In this document: positions 1-12,500 of the stretch, piece after piece
Layout: each line of letters opens with the position of its first letter
How positions within the stretch are numbered: the stretch's first letter is position 1
Source: Rhopalosiphum padi
Lineage: Eukaryota > Arthropoda > Insecta > Hemiptera > Aphididae
DNA: 64,000 bases
Reading direction: 5' to 3'
NCBI RefSeq assembly: GCF_020882245.1
Contig: NC_083598.1
Span: 34,385,858 to 34,449,857, forward strand
Translations under genes and position numbers: made by a program
The notes under the pieces: model-generated
Seen by the model: the letters and a program-made list of their open reading frames with translations, nothing else
Databases searched by the model: none
What the model was told of the DNA's origin: nothing

Positions 1-368
1 AATTGTTCGTACAGTTGTGACAAGTTATATTAAAAATGTTTAAGCATGCATTATTGACTACTGTTCAGTTATTATAACGTATACCTATTACCTACCATAT
101 ATTTAAAGGTATTATATAGGTACTTTAAACAGTATAAATTATATGAAATTCATGATCTGCGATAAGGATTATTATTTTATAGCTACAGGTCAAATTAAAT
201 TAGTATAGTAAAAGTATTTATTCTTTAAAATATTTATAGCTATTATTTTGTACACGTACAGTTATAAAAAAAATCATTTACCAAGAACAATCAATTTATG
301 TTAACTAAATAATGTAAAGAAAATATTTTATTTCATATCGATAAGGTAAAAATAAACCATAAGTACCT

Positions 369-400
369 ATTTAAGAAGTGTACATTACTATACTCAATCT
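369..400 (+). promoter_or_regulatory. Candidate TATA box and initiator of the mucin-like gene
   Basis: A TATTTAAG box at 369-376 is followed about 25 bases later by an initiator-like TCAATCT at about 394-400. This is the normal spacing for a focused RNA polymerase II promoter and sits upstream of a good splice donor at 489 and the ATG at 773. The motif match is seen; promoter function is inferred. Confidence 0.33.
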
Positions 401-488
401 AGTGCTATTTCTATTCGTGAACCAGTTAGAGAAATCCAAACCAATACACACTTCTACCTAAATTCGTTTAACTACTATTTGTTCATAA

Positions 489-724
489 GTAAGTAACATA
501 TTTATATTAATTATATAAATTATTTAATATTGGTTGGCTCATGAATAATTCATCATAAGTGTTTTATTTAATTTGTAATAATAATTATAAATCGTGATTT
601 AAAGATAAATTTTTTAAATAAACATTGACTACTGATTTAAGAATATCGAACTATCTGCAACCATTATATGGTTAAATTAACATTTTCTAAAATAAACTGG
701 TTTAATATTGCATATAATTCTTAG
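489..724 (+). other. Candidate 5'-UTR intron of the mucin-like gene
   Basis: A strong donor (ATAA|GTAAGTAAC) at 489 and an acceptor (AATTCTTAG|CC) ending at 724 would remove a 236-base intron and leave a short leader before the ATG at 773. The T run just before the ATG has no AG, so an acceptor nearer the start codon is unlikely. No transcript evidence is available. Confidence 0.38.
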
Positions 725-772
725 CCAAAAAATTTTAATTTCATATTTGTATTTTTTTTTTTTTTTACAAAA

Positions 773-3562
773 ATGTATTCTATTCATTTATTTACATTCC
801 TATTAATCATCATAACGCTAACATCAGGATATGTCATTAAGCATTCAAAAAACAATGATTTCATGTCAGTAACTACAGATTTACCTAACACCACGCTGTC
901 AGAATATATGGATCATTCTAGGGGCGATGAAAAACTATCGAAAGTAACACCAAATACTACAAATGAATCTTTTACCAAAACTTCAACAATATATGCAGTC
1001 AGTAACTATATAAGTTACTTATTCAATAAATACTTTAGTCACTGCAATTGTATGCCTCAATCAACAACTGTAGTAGGATCTTCAACTACAAAACCTGCAG
1101 ACATCTCTACTCAATCAATGACCACAACTAGTATTACACATGATCCTCAGTCAACAACTGTAATAGGATCTTCAACTACAAAATCTGTTGACATCTCTAC
1201 TCAATCTCTAACCACAACTAATATTACAAATGTTCCTCAATCAACAACTGTAGCTGGTTCTTCAACTACAAAACCTGCAGACATCTCTACTCAATCTATG
1301 ATCACCACTGGTAGTGCAGATGAGCCTCAATCAACAACTGTAGCTGGTTCTTCAACTACAAAACCTGCAGACATCTCTACTCAATCTATGATCACCACTG
1401 GTAGTGCAGATGATCCTCAGTCAACAACTGTAGCTGGTTCTTCAACTACAAAACCTGCAGACATCTCTACTCAATCTATGACCACAACTAATATTACAAA
1501 TGTTCCTCAATCAACAACTGTAGTAGGATCTTCAACTACAAAATCTGTTGACATCTCTACTCAATCTATGATCCCCACTGGTAGTGCAGATGAGCCTCAA
1601 TCAACAACTATAGCAGGATCTTCAAATACAAAATCTGTTGACATCTCTACTCAATCTATGACCACAACTAATATTACAAATGTTCCTCAATCAACAACTG
1701 TAGTAGGATCTTCAACTACAAAACCTGCAGACATCTCTACTCAATCTATGACCACAACTAGTATTACAGATGTGCCTCAATCAACAACTGTAGTAGTATC
1801 TTCAACTACAAAATCTGTTGACATCTCTACTCAATCTATGACCACAACTAATATTACAAATGTTCCTCAATCAACAACTATAGCAGGATCTTCAACTACA
1901 AAACCTGCAGACATCTCTACTCAATCTATGACCACAACTAGTATTACAGATGTGCCTCAATCAACAACTGTAGTAGTATCTTCAACTACAAAATCTGTTG
2001 ACATCTCTACTCAATCTATGACCACAACTAATATTACAGGTGTGCCTCAATCAACAACTGTAGCTGGTTCTTCAACTACAAAACCTGCAGACATCTCTTC
2101 TAAATCTATGATCCCCACTGGTAGTGCAGATGAGCCTCAATCAACAACTATAGCAGGATCTTCAAATACAAAATCTGTTGACATCTCTACTCAATCTATG
2201 ACCACAACTAATATTACAAATGTTCCTCAATCAACAACTGTAGTAGGATCTTCAACTACAAAACCTGCAGACATCTCTACTCAATCTATGACCACAACTA
2301 GTATTACAGATGTGCCTCAATCAACAACTGTAGTAGTATCTTCAACTACAAAATCTGTTGACATCTCTACTCAATCTATGACCACAACTAATATTACAGG
2401 TGTGCCTCAATCAACAACTGTAGCTGGTTCTTCAACTACAAAACCTGCAGACATCTCTACTCAATCTATGACCACAACTAATATTACAAATGTTCCTCAA
2501 TCAACAACTGTAGTAGGATCTTCAACTACAAAATCTGTTGACATCTCTACTCAATCTATGACCACAACTAATATTACAAATGTTCCTCAATCAACAACTA
2601 TAGCAGGATCTTCAACTACAAAACCTGCAGACATCTCTATTCAATCTATGACCACAACTAGTATTACAGATGTGCCTCAATCAACAACTGTAGTAGTATC
2701 TTCAACTACAAAATCTGTTGACATCTCTACTCAATCTATGACCACAACTAATATTACAGGTGTGCCTCAATCAACAACTGTAGCTGGTTCTTCAACTACA
2801 AAACCTGCAGACATCTCTACTCAATCTATGACCACAACTAATATTACAAATGTTCCTCAATCAACAACTGTAGTAGGATCTTCAACTACAAAATCTGTTG
2901 ACATCTCTACTCAATCTATGATCCCCACTGGTAGTGCAGATGAGCCTCAATCAACAACTATAGCAGGATCTTCAAATACAAAATCTGTTGACATCTCTAC
3001 TCAATCTATGACCACAACTAATATTACAAATGTTCCTCAATCAACAACTGTAGTAGGATCTTCAACTACAAAACCTGCAGACATCTCTACTCAATCTATG
3101 ACCACAACTAGTATTACAGATGTGCCTCAATCAACAACTGTAGTAGTATCTTCAACTACAAAATCTGTTGACATCTCTACTCAATCTATGACCACAACTA
3201 ATATTACAGGTGTGCCTCAATCAACAACTGTAGCTGGTTCTTCAACTACAAAACCTGCAGATATCTCTTCTAAATCTATGATCCCCACTGGTAGTGCAGA
3301 TGAGCCTCAATCAACAACTATAGCAGGATCTTCAAATACAAAATCTGTTGACATCTCTACTCAATCTATGACCACAACTAATATTACAAATGTGCATCAA
3401 TCAACAACTGTAGCTGAATCTTCAACTATAAAATCTGCAGACATCTCTACTCAATCTATGACCAAAATCACTAGTTCCGATGATGAAAGTGAATCATCAG
3501 AAAACGATGATGACGATTTATGGGATATATATATATACATTCATCATGATATTAATGAATAA
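773..3562 (+). CDS. Secreted mucin-like protein with 27 tandem 30-residue Thr/Ser repeats
   Basis: This uninterrupted 929-codon frame starts with a clear signal peptide (residues 1 to about 19: MYSIHLFTFL, a hydrophobic LLIIITL core, then TSG). A short unique N-terminal region follows (about 20-94), with three N-glycosylation sequons (NTT, NTT, NES) and a CNC motif. Residues 95-904 are 27 perfect-length copies of a 30-residue unit, PQSTTVVGSSTTKPADISTQ plus ten more residues. The unit is about half Thr/Ser, as expected for dense O-glycosylation, and 14 copies carry an NIT sequon. The tail (905-929) is acidic, with DDDD and a Tyr/Ile/His patch. There is no transmembrane helix after the signal, so an extracellular product (sheath, gut or salivary mucin) is inferred. 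I do not recognise a named orthologue. The start is the first ATG and carries the signal peptide. The gene probably lies antisense in a RhoGEF intron. Confidence 0.88.
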   Translation: MYSIHLFTFLLIIITLTSGYVIKHSKNNDFMSVTTDLPNTTLSEYMDHSRGDEKLSKVTPNTTNESFTKTSTIYAVSNYISYLFNKYFSHCNCMPQSTTVVGSSTTKPADISTQSMTTTSITHDPQSTTVIGSSTTKSVDISTQSLTTTNITNVPQSTTVAGSSTTKPADISTQSMITTGSADEPQSTTVAGSSTTKPADISTQSMITTGSADDPQSTTVAGSSTTKPADISTQSMTTTNITNVPQSTTVVGSSTTKSVDISTQSMIPTGSADEPQSTTIAGSSNTKSVDISTQSMTTTNITNVPQSTTVVGSSTTKPADISTQSMTTTSITDVPQSTTVVVSSTTKSVDISTQSMTTTNITNVPQSTTIAGSSTTKPADISTQSMTTTSITDVPQSTTVVVSSTTKSVDISTQSMTTTNITGVPQSTTVAGSSTTKPADISSKSMIPTGSADEPQSTTIAGSSNTKSVDISTQSMTTTNITNVPQSTTVVGSSTTKPADISTQSMTTTSITDVPQSTTVVVSSTTKSVDISTQSMTTTNITGVPQSTTVAGSSTTKPADISTQSMTTTNITNVPQSTTVVGSSTTKSVDISTQSMTTTNITNVPQSTTIAGSSTTKPADISIQSMTTTSITDVPQSTTVVVSSTTKSVDISTQSMTTTNITGVPQSTTVAGSSTTKPADISTQSMTTTNITNVPQSTTVVGSSTTKSVDISTQSMIPTGSADEPQSTTIAGSSNTKSVDISTQSMTTTNITNVPQSTTVVGSSTTKPADISTQSMTTTSITDVPQSTTVVVSSTTKSVDISTQSMTTTNITGVPQSTTVAGSSTTKPADISSKSMIPTGSADEPQSTTIAGSSNTKSVDISTQSMTTTNITNVHQSTTVAESSTIKSADISTQSMTKITSSDDESESSENDDDDLWDIYIYIHHDINE
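1055..3484 (+). repeat. Coding minisatellite, 27 x 90 bp
   Basis: Exactly 27 units of 90 bases run from 1055 to 3484 without a frame break. Units differ at a few fixed places: KPADIS or KSVDIS; VVG, VAG, IAG or VVV; and unit ends of the NITNV, SITDV, NITGV or GSADE type. Variant order shows block copying: units 6-9 (1505-1864) recur as units 21-24 (2855-3214), and units 11-13 recur as 24-26. This points to multi-unit duplication by unequal exchange. The last unit (27) is the most diverged, typical of an array edge. Confidence 0.95.
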
Positions 3563-3919
3563 GTATTTGAATTTATTAACATTGTTCAGTAATAACGAAA
3601 CTAGAGATTATTATTAGTGTTAGTGAGATTTGCATGAAATATTCAGATTGTATTGAGATGTGCAGAAAAAGAGTGAATTACATTTTGAATATTTGAATTG
3701 TTTGTTTAATTTTTAGTGTATAAAATGTATACTTGTGTTAGACTAAACTTGCAGCTCTAAATGTACTAAATTTTTAAATTACATTGGTAACTATATATAT
3801 ATATGTCTATTATCTATATGATATCTTAATATTGATGTGTTAATTTTATACCAAATATTATTGGTTTTCACACATCATTTTAATAATATAATTTGTTGTT
3901 TACATTTGATAATCTAAAG

Positions 3920-4060
3920 AATAAAAAAGTAATATGTTTAAGTTTAGATAGTTATATAACTATATTAAATTATTTAAATTAATTTTATAATAGAAAGCAA
4001 ATATTCCTTAAATTTTTTTGATCAATTACCAAATTTATGTACAACCAATTTTTAAATAAA
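3920..4060 (+). terminator. Candidate polyadenylation signals of the mucin-like gene
   Basis: AATAAA occurs at 3920-3925 and again at 4055-4060, the first about 360 bases after the stop codon. Either could define the 3' end. A+T richness makes chance hexamers common, so this is weak. Confidence 0.3.
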
Positions 4061-5538
4061 GTTTTGAATTTATAATTATTATTAAGTACATAAATTCCCA
4101 CTAAGTCATAATATCAAATAGTAATTCACACAAAAAAATATAAATATGTAGTATTGTAGTAATATAGTGTACACATTTTGTGTGCATATATGCAATAATA
4201 ATTAAATATTCAAGATGTATTTAACGTAGAAAAATTTATATCTCATAAATAAAAAGAGTATTTAATATTTTCAATCATGTTGTTATAATAAATATTAAAA
4301 CAAGTTATTTTCATATATTTTTTAGACTAACAACTAAGTATAGCATACGTTAATTTATAATAATAAATATATCGAAATAATGTATTTCAAGAAGTAGTAA
4401 GTACTGTATCTAAGAGGATAATAATAAAGAAATGTCTTGAAAAAATATATACTTATTTATAATTTATTTATGTCATTTGTTAATTTTCACTTTGTATAAA
4501 CAAAAAAAAAGTCATAATATACCTATCTCATACCTGTTTATACCTACTAGTTAAAATGAATAATAAAAAAATTATGAGTAATCATAAAATAAAATAAATA
4601 AAACATAATATTACGTAACATATTAAAGACCACTGACCTGTCACAAAAATATATACCTATGTTTAATCTGGTCGCCTTTAATTGATGTTCTCAAATAGGC
4701 ATTAATTTCTTAATGTTTTGTTTATCTTACTTTTATTATTTCTATTATTTTTTTGTATTTTATAATTAAACATATAAGTATAATAAATTATTATGTTGAT
4801 TTTTTTTCTTTTGAGCATGCAATGTAAATAAACAAAAGAAAATACCATTTAAATATGCTTGTTTTGAAAACATACATTTTGTCTTCGGGAGAAAAACAAA
4901 TTATTTTGGTCATCTAGCAACTGGTATGGCGGTTTGAACATATATTATATTATATTATATACAATATCGGTAATTCACTGTAGTAGACAGGTAAATCACA
5001 CGCTAGATGTCTATAGTACCGAATATGTGTATGATAGTGTATGATAGTACCGAAAAACGAATAATAATCCTTCACAATTACATACGCTCAAAACATTTAT
5101 TATTACAACGCCATCTCTCGGCCACCTTTAAAAACAATATTTTGCTACCGCTTATCTGTATATTATAAAAGCATTAAAAGCCCAAAAGCTCAATGGTTCA
5201 ACCTACCTAATGAAGAAAACGCTATAATAAATAAAATACAAGATGTTGCTAAATCACCCATCTACATCGGGCATTTCGGCATCAATCGCTCAATGATTTA
5301 TCATTAAATTCGAATTTAACATATCAGATCAAAGACAAGGTACCTTTTGAAATCTACTAATAATTATTACACAGTGGAAAAAGCTCTCCGATTTTTATTT
5401 TAAGTTCATTGTTAGCGGCTGTTAAATCATAAAGACGATTAATTATTACTGCTGTAAATTCGTACCTATGTACGTATGTGAACACTTACTACTATACACA
5501 GTACCTACCGATACAAGAGTACGAGACAGTAAACTTAC

Positions 5539-5695
5539 ATCAATGGTGAGCATTAATTAACTGAAAAGTCAAGTTGAGGAATTTGTTTATTTTTAATTTT
5601 TTAACTTGACTAGTTAATTAATTTTTTAATTATTAATTAAGAACTTACTATAGTTTGATTTAACTGTTGAATTAATTTAGCTTTTTTCCATTGAT
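5539..5695. repeat. Hairpin/MITE-like inverted repeat element
   Basis: Outer arms ATCAATGG (5539-5546) and CCATTGAT (5688-5695) are exact inverted copies. Inside, TTAATTAACT (5553-5562) plus AGTCAAGTT (5567-5575) pair with AACTTGACT (5603-5611) plus AGTTAATTAA (5612-5621). Nested inverted repeats of this size suggest a small foldback element. No coding capacity. Confidence 0.45.
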
Positions 5696-6341
5696 TAAAA
5701 AATAATTTACGTATAGAGTAGAAAAATATTTCTATTTTTTTTTTGTTTTATAGTGCTTCATGGTTTTAAATAAAACTAATCTAATACTAAAATTTCCTTT
5801 CCGTATCTTGATAAAATTCTATAATTATGCATATACTTTATAATTACACGTTGTTAGTCAATTGACGCATAATATGTTAAAATATTATTATTACTGATAA
5901 ATATTATGATATAAAATCGGCGGACAACTCATTTGAGATGTAGTGGTTTGACCCTATTTTAGATATGTCGCAAGGAGGTGCCGCGTGGACTCGATTGTCC
6001 TAGAGTCCTCGGATGTTTTGTGTGCAAAAGTTTTGCGTAGATGACATCATAGAGTGGCAGAAGGGAGGGGAAACTTCACGCTCGTTGTGACGAAGAAACC
6101 GTTTGCATAATAATAATTAATAATATTCAACACTATGCTGTCATATGCCCATAGATGATATATTGTACATCCGATGGTCGCAGTCATCATAATCATTCAA
6201 TTGAAACCAATAGGTAATAGTAATAATATACTTTTTTACTGTAGGTATTCACGATAAAACATTTTTATACTTTTAAATTGTGTTTAACGGTATCGTATAA
6301 TATTATACAGGTAAATCTATTGTTATTACGTTATATATCGT

Positions 6342-6366
6342 ATATATATATATATATATATATATA
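6342..6366. repeat. (TA)n microsatellite
   Basis: A run of TA dinucleotides of about 25 bases in the intron just left of the RhoGEF exon at 6479. It makes the spurious YIYIYIYI open frame here. Confidence 0.9.
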
Positions 6367-6478
6367 CATTTTTAAGAACGCTAATCTGATATTTCGAATA
6401 TCATATCATAATAATGATACAATTTTTACGGTAACCTACATTTTTATTAACTTTAATTTTTTATGAGGCAGCACTTAC

Positions 6479-6581
6479 CGGAAAATCGATTATGTGCAGC
6501 AAAGAGTTTTTGGCTGCTCCTTTCCTTTGCACGCAAAACGCTACAAAATCCTCATCCAACACTGACTTTTCGCGCAGCAAC
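6479..6581 (-). CDS. RhoGEF exon E (last exon in window)
   Basis: 103 nt, acceptor CATTTGTAG|GTTGCTG, donor TTTTCCG|GTAAGT. It encodes LLREKSVLDEDFVAFCVQ and RKGAAKNSLLHIIDFP, ending in phase 0 just where DH proteins continue with the QR..RY..LL helix. That helix is not found in the window, so the gene continues to the left. Confidence 0.8.
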
Positions 6582-9500
6582 CTACAAATGAATGAATAAT
6601 ATTTTAACAAGTGAAATTATACAATAAGTCTATATCTATATTTATTATTATCTACTAATTCTATTACATGCATAAATATGTATTATTAAATAAATATAAG
6701 CTTATAAATAATTTATATGCAAATTTTCAGACATTCACTGTTTACATTTGTTAAGTAGGTACATTTCTCGTTACCTACTTAACATTATTATATTTACTAG
6801 TTTGCACTTATTAATATTAAAAACCATTGTATGTACTTACTCTTTAGCATGTCGGTGAACGTCTTGATAATCATTATAATGATCCCAGAAATTGGTACTA
6901 AATAAGCTACCTAAAATCAAAACAGTCAATGTTTAATATTAGTGAAATAGTGATAAATCACAAGAACATTTTGAATTTATACTATAAAAAAATCATTAGA
7001 AAGGTTATGGTTTTTCAGATATTCTATATCTGATACAATGATACACATTTTGCAACACAGTGTTAGTAAAAAATAATGTGTTAAGCTTTATGTTCATTAA
7101 TTTTAATATTCTAAATGTATAAAATTTGAATTTATTAATTATTATTTTATACTAATATAGTAACTACTAGTACTATAATAAGTGTTGACAAATATATATT
7201 ATAATTATAGAACATAATATAATTTCCGGGCCAAAATTTCTTGCATAATATTAATCATGTATATTATATAGGTATTTCGTTTTTGCATATTATATTCAAT
7301 TGAATAGCAACTAATAAAAGTATTCTACAAAATTTCACTATTGTAAATTGCTAAAAAAAAACTGTAGTCAATAAGTTAGATTACTTTGTCAGGAAAACTT
7401 TATTAAAAAAAAAATTCAGATATACCTCTAGATCAACTAGTCAACTTTCAATATTTTTATTTATATTATATTGTTTATAAAATAATATCCCAGATCACAT
7501 TTCTTTATATGTATTAGCCAAGACCAAACCACCCAACTGTTTCTCGTTCATTCTAATTCTTTACCAAGTTTTTAGTATTTTTTGGACAACAGAAAATATG
7601 TGTGTTAGAATATATATATATATATTACATAACATTTAATTAGAATTTTCTTTCTATTTATCAGTAAATATTTATAATATACTAAATGTCTCGCACAGTT
7701 TTGGACTTGTACAGTATTGAAACAATGAAATTGGCTAATCGATTATCGTATAGACTAAAAGTTATAATTTTATGTCAGTATATGGCACAGTATTTAGATT
7801 GTTCCTGAAATCGATAGATATGTATACAATATAATATTATGTTGCTATAAAGCAACAAAAAAAAAAGACCTATAGAATTTGGGTACTACTTTTTTTCGTA
7901 AAAGAACTTTTCGTATGGTTACCCTAGCAACCGATACATAATATAAATACATTACAAAAATAATGCCATAGCAATCACTTTTTAAAATTTTCCAATATTT
8001 CTAGCATCTTTTCTTATTTTTCTTTACGTAAAACCCTTATTGTTCTGACTATCTGAGTATTTCAAATATTAAAAAAAAAATTTAGCCAAATTTGTCTAGC
8101 CGTTTTCAAGTGATGTGGTTCCTAACGAGCAGCATTTTATATTTTTATTTGTATATTCGCGTAGATGCATGATGCTTTCAGTAATAGCTTAACACTCGGT
8201 ATTCAAGAAGTATACAATTTTGATCGACTTTAATTTTATAAATGTACCTATAATATGAATGTCTATAGAAATAGAATAATTTTTACATTTTAAAATTTTT
8301 TGTTGACCAAAAATGTTTGTCGATGAATTATTGACTTTTGATTTAAATAAATAGTTGTTATTGATACAAATCTCAAATATTTAATTAATTATTATCAAAT
8401 TAAATTAATTTAAATTATCACTAAGCGTTTAAAGCTTTGACGAATCATTTACTGCCACCCATCTGCACATCTCGATTGGTGTTACTATAATATACGCCAC
8501 CGTAGATATTCACAGACAATTGTTACTATTGGATAATGGTTGTCAGGGAGATGATAGTGAGGGCGCATTTCGTGTGGCCAAGCGCAGTCGCTGTGACGCC
8601 TATTTTTTGTTTGCTCTACACGCTTGCGTCAGCTGATCTAGCCAAAAGACGTCGCCCAATATCGCGATTTTACGATATCGTTGTAGCCCACAGACCCACG
8701 AATTTTCAACCATCGTGATGTTATGTTATACATTTTATTGTTATTGTTATCATACTGTACATCACCCCTCCCACAATGAGACGTGTATTTGCGTTGTAAT
8801 AATAAATATTATTTCTCGTTCACCGGCGGCGGTGGTTAGCGCTTTCTCTTTCTTGCACGCGACCAGAAAAATATATACGTCTATGATGCACCCATACCGT
8901 CCTAATACCGCGTCATGACAACGACTTACGACGACAATGACCTAATCATATACATATCACGAAAAAGAACCTACATGTAAAAATATATGCTGTTTATAAT
9001 ATATAGATAAGTCTATGAGCCCGACAATATGTCGATATTGATGTTCACATGATGTCATAGTAGGTACAAATTAGAAAAGTGTTATTTACAACAAATATAT
9101 TACATAAATATGTGAATACCATAATAAGATATCTTAGGGATAAGAAATTTAAACTTACTGAAGTTTAAAAGTCTAACACGCGATCCTAATGGCTTGCGAA
9201 TAAACCTTTTTTGTTTTTGACAATTTTCTTATAAACATTTTAGAAATCTAAATTTTAAAACTAAGCATGAGTTGGTTATGAAGTATAATCTGTGCACTAA
9301 CTGCTCTTTCCTAATATTTACATACATTGATAAGTTACAATATTATATATTTATATTGGTGTTTGTGACTAATCTTCGGAAATTTCGAATTTTTACAACT
9401 AAAACGTTCTATATTTTCTTAAACCTTTTTAGTTCATTAAGTTTAAAAATTAAAATGTTCTTATAAATTTGTTTGTTATTTTGTTTAATGGTTGTTGGTT

Positions 9501-12500
9501 GTTTTTTTTATGTTAATTGTCAATAAAATAATGAAAGAACAAATAAAGTTTTAAAATTATAATACATATAATTATAAGAATTTAAATTATTTTTATTGCA
9601 TTATTTTTTGTCCAACTTAAGTAAAGAAATAATTGGTCCATGACAAATCTCAAGTTGTTTATAAAATTAATACACAAAAAATATCAAACGCATTGGTAAT
9701 TTTCTGTTTAATGATGAACTATTCTAAATTATACGGTCTCAAGAACACTAAATAAACGCTGCTTATATAATATTTATATTTGTTTAATTGATGTACTCAG
9801 AATCAGAGAAGATAGCTGTTTCTTTGTAACCCTTATAAACGTGTTTTAACGTAAGCATGAAGTTATCATATATATATATATGTTTTACTCATGTTTCTAT
9901 TTAAACAATAGAATTACTAGGATGATATTATCTACAACGTATTACGTGAGCATTAAGAAATTATTATAATTTATCAATACATTTTTCTAGATTATTTATG
10001 TAAGTATTATGTTTATTAAGTTTTTGCAGTAGTGTTGTATATAACGATATGTTATAATTCTTATTATTACTAAAATATATTATAATATTAAATAATATAC
10101 AGCCATACAGGCCTAAATATTACACAACATGGAATAACCATATTTGTGAAGTTTATTAACGAATGGAACGTAAAAATAATAGCTCATACAGCAAATAAAT
10201 TATTTTTATATTAACATGATATCAGATTAATGTAAATATTAAGATATTTCACTTATAGTGATATCCTTGTAACATTATAGCAATAACTTAAAATAATTGT
10301 TCTACTATTTTTATTATTATGTTATTCCGATATTCAAAACAGACAAAACGAGATATTTTATAGTATTTATTGATATCATAACACAAATATATTACTAAAG
10401 CAATATTATAATAATATGCATATCTTCAATTCTGTATTATATTAATTCTATACTATTCTACCTAGGTAGCTAAGAAATAAACATCAAAGTTGAGAGCAAG
10501 ACGTATGAAACCTGTACACGGAATACGAGTCACGAGACGATGTAGGGATAACATTCGATAACCCTCGTAAGCCTAATTCGGTCATTTTATATTCTCAACT
10601 AGGACACAGAGAGAGACTAATGAACCTTTGGGCATTGAGTATTGAAATTTTTCAGTTGGCCGATGATTATACACGCGGGCACGGTGCACGTTATAGTGTT
10701 TTTGATTCCGATTACACGCGAATGGGTCGTATGGTATTGTAGATCTCACTATTCACTAGTAGGAGTAGTCGTGTAGGTAGGTTATACTAATCGTGTTGGA
10801 AATTATGATACGTGACTCATCTGTATCGGTTATTGTACTTCGACAAGACATAACGGATGTTATTCCATGAAATTAAATATAGTTTAGATCCTACACGTAT
10901 AGGTAGGTACATAAATTATTACAATAACGAAGGTTCCAACATTATGTTGGACCTTAGGTCAAGGGCAATTCGTAAGTATTGTCTAGGAAAAAATAAGCCT
11001 TATTTACACAATTATACCCAATGCACATATACTACCAATATATCATACGTATGAATATGTATTGATAATGCTATCAACAATTATGTAAGAGCATAAAATA
11101 ATTTCACATGCACCTTATTCAATTCATTATATTTTATAATACACCGTCCACACGCTTTCTACTATATCGGTAACATTATCCTTATCCTGCTGTCCAATGA
11201 GCATATTCGATTTGACGGCGGTCCTGTTACCTTTCTAGCTGACACGATTTGAACTCTGACGAGACAAAATTGACTTTCCATGTATAATACAATATTTAAT
11301 AGAAATTTGCCAATATCGATACATTAGGATAACGGTAAATCATATTTGATTGTTTATGAAAGCTTTCTATTTTAAATGATATACAACTGCTTTAATTAAC
11401 TGAAAACTTTAACCACAACGTACTCTTATGAGTATAAACTATAATTCAAATTATATGATATGTCATTACAATTTCTCAGTACTAAAATAATTATTTTTAA
11501 TCGGTTATGTAAATTATTTAATATTTTTCTGTTGTAAATATAATTCATAGCTATTGAGAGGAAGAATATTGTCCACTGCAGAGAATCAATTATGATTGTA
11601 ATAAGTATAGTAAGACGTAACTGATACAAACAAATATCCATACAAATTATAAAATTTCACTTTTTGTGTAGTTATTTTAACACAAATTTACTGTCTATCT
11701 ATAAAATATTTAAAATCCTTATTATATGTTATTTCAATGCATAATCATATTGGTTTTTAAAATAAAATAATACAAATAACTCAATTTTATGTTAAATATA
11801 TTTTTTAGACAAAAATACTATTGCAATATCATAGTATAAATGGAATAATTAATACATATAAAAAAAGATTGTTCATTCAATTATTATAATAAATATAAAA
11901 ATTTAAAAATTAAATTAAATACAGTTCGTTACATATAATATCAATACTTTATCGCTAATAAAGTTCAAATAAAAAAAGTTTCAATAGTAGTTTAATAAAA
12001 GTTTATTTTTTGGGGTATTCATAAACGATAAACTTTACTTAGACCATAGGCTGAGTTTAACGATAAACCTCTGTTTTATAAACTATAGACAAATACTAGG
12101 TTTAATGCTGGTTTATTATAAAAATCACTGTTATCTTATTATCATTTAATTTAATTAATTAATGTTTTAAAAATTTGAGCACTATATACCTAAGAAAAAT
12201 GGATATTGCTAATGCACAAAATGTTAGACCCATAAGGAATTTAAGAAATTTGCATTTTAGACAACGGAAAATATACAAAATTCTTAAAAATTCATATATA
12301 GAACTTACAAATAATGAATGTCGCAAAAAATATCGGTTTTCAAAAGCAGAAAGCTTACATATCGTACATAAAATTCGATTAAATATTTAAATTAATAAAA
12401 TAAATCTATAGTTCAACGTCTAATTCCCATTTATCGATGCATCCGTTATATTGGTTCCGTAATCAGCATAATTTTAGTGGTTAGAGAATAGCGAGTAAGG

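Larger units (their letters stand above)
3563..6478. other. Noncoding A+T-rich stretch between mucin gene and RhoGEF exon
   Basis: No convincing exon is seen on either strand. It contains the mucin 3' UTR, TA-rich simple sequence, a short direct duplication near 5008-5056 (ATAGTACCGAA and GTATGATAGT each twice), a hairpin element at 5539-5695, and a somewhat G+C-richer patch at 5920-6100 with stops in all frames examined. I looked specifically for a minus-strand exon that would continue the DH domain and found none. Confidence 0.5.

Noticed and set aside
1055..3484. CRISPR-like array
   Set aside because: The 90-bp units are contiguous, coding and lack unique spacers; this is a coding minisatellite in a eukaryotic gene.
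5920..6100. G+C-richer patch as the missing next DH exon
   Set aside because: Stops occur in the frames examined and no QR..RY..LL helix motif is encoded.
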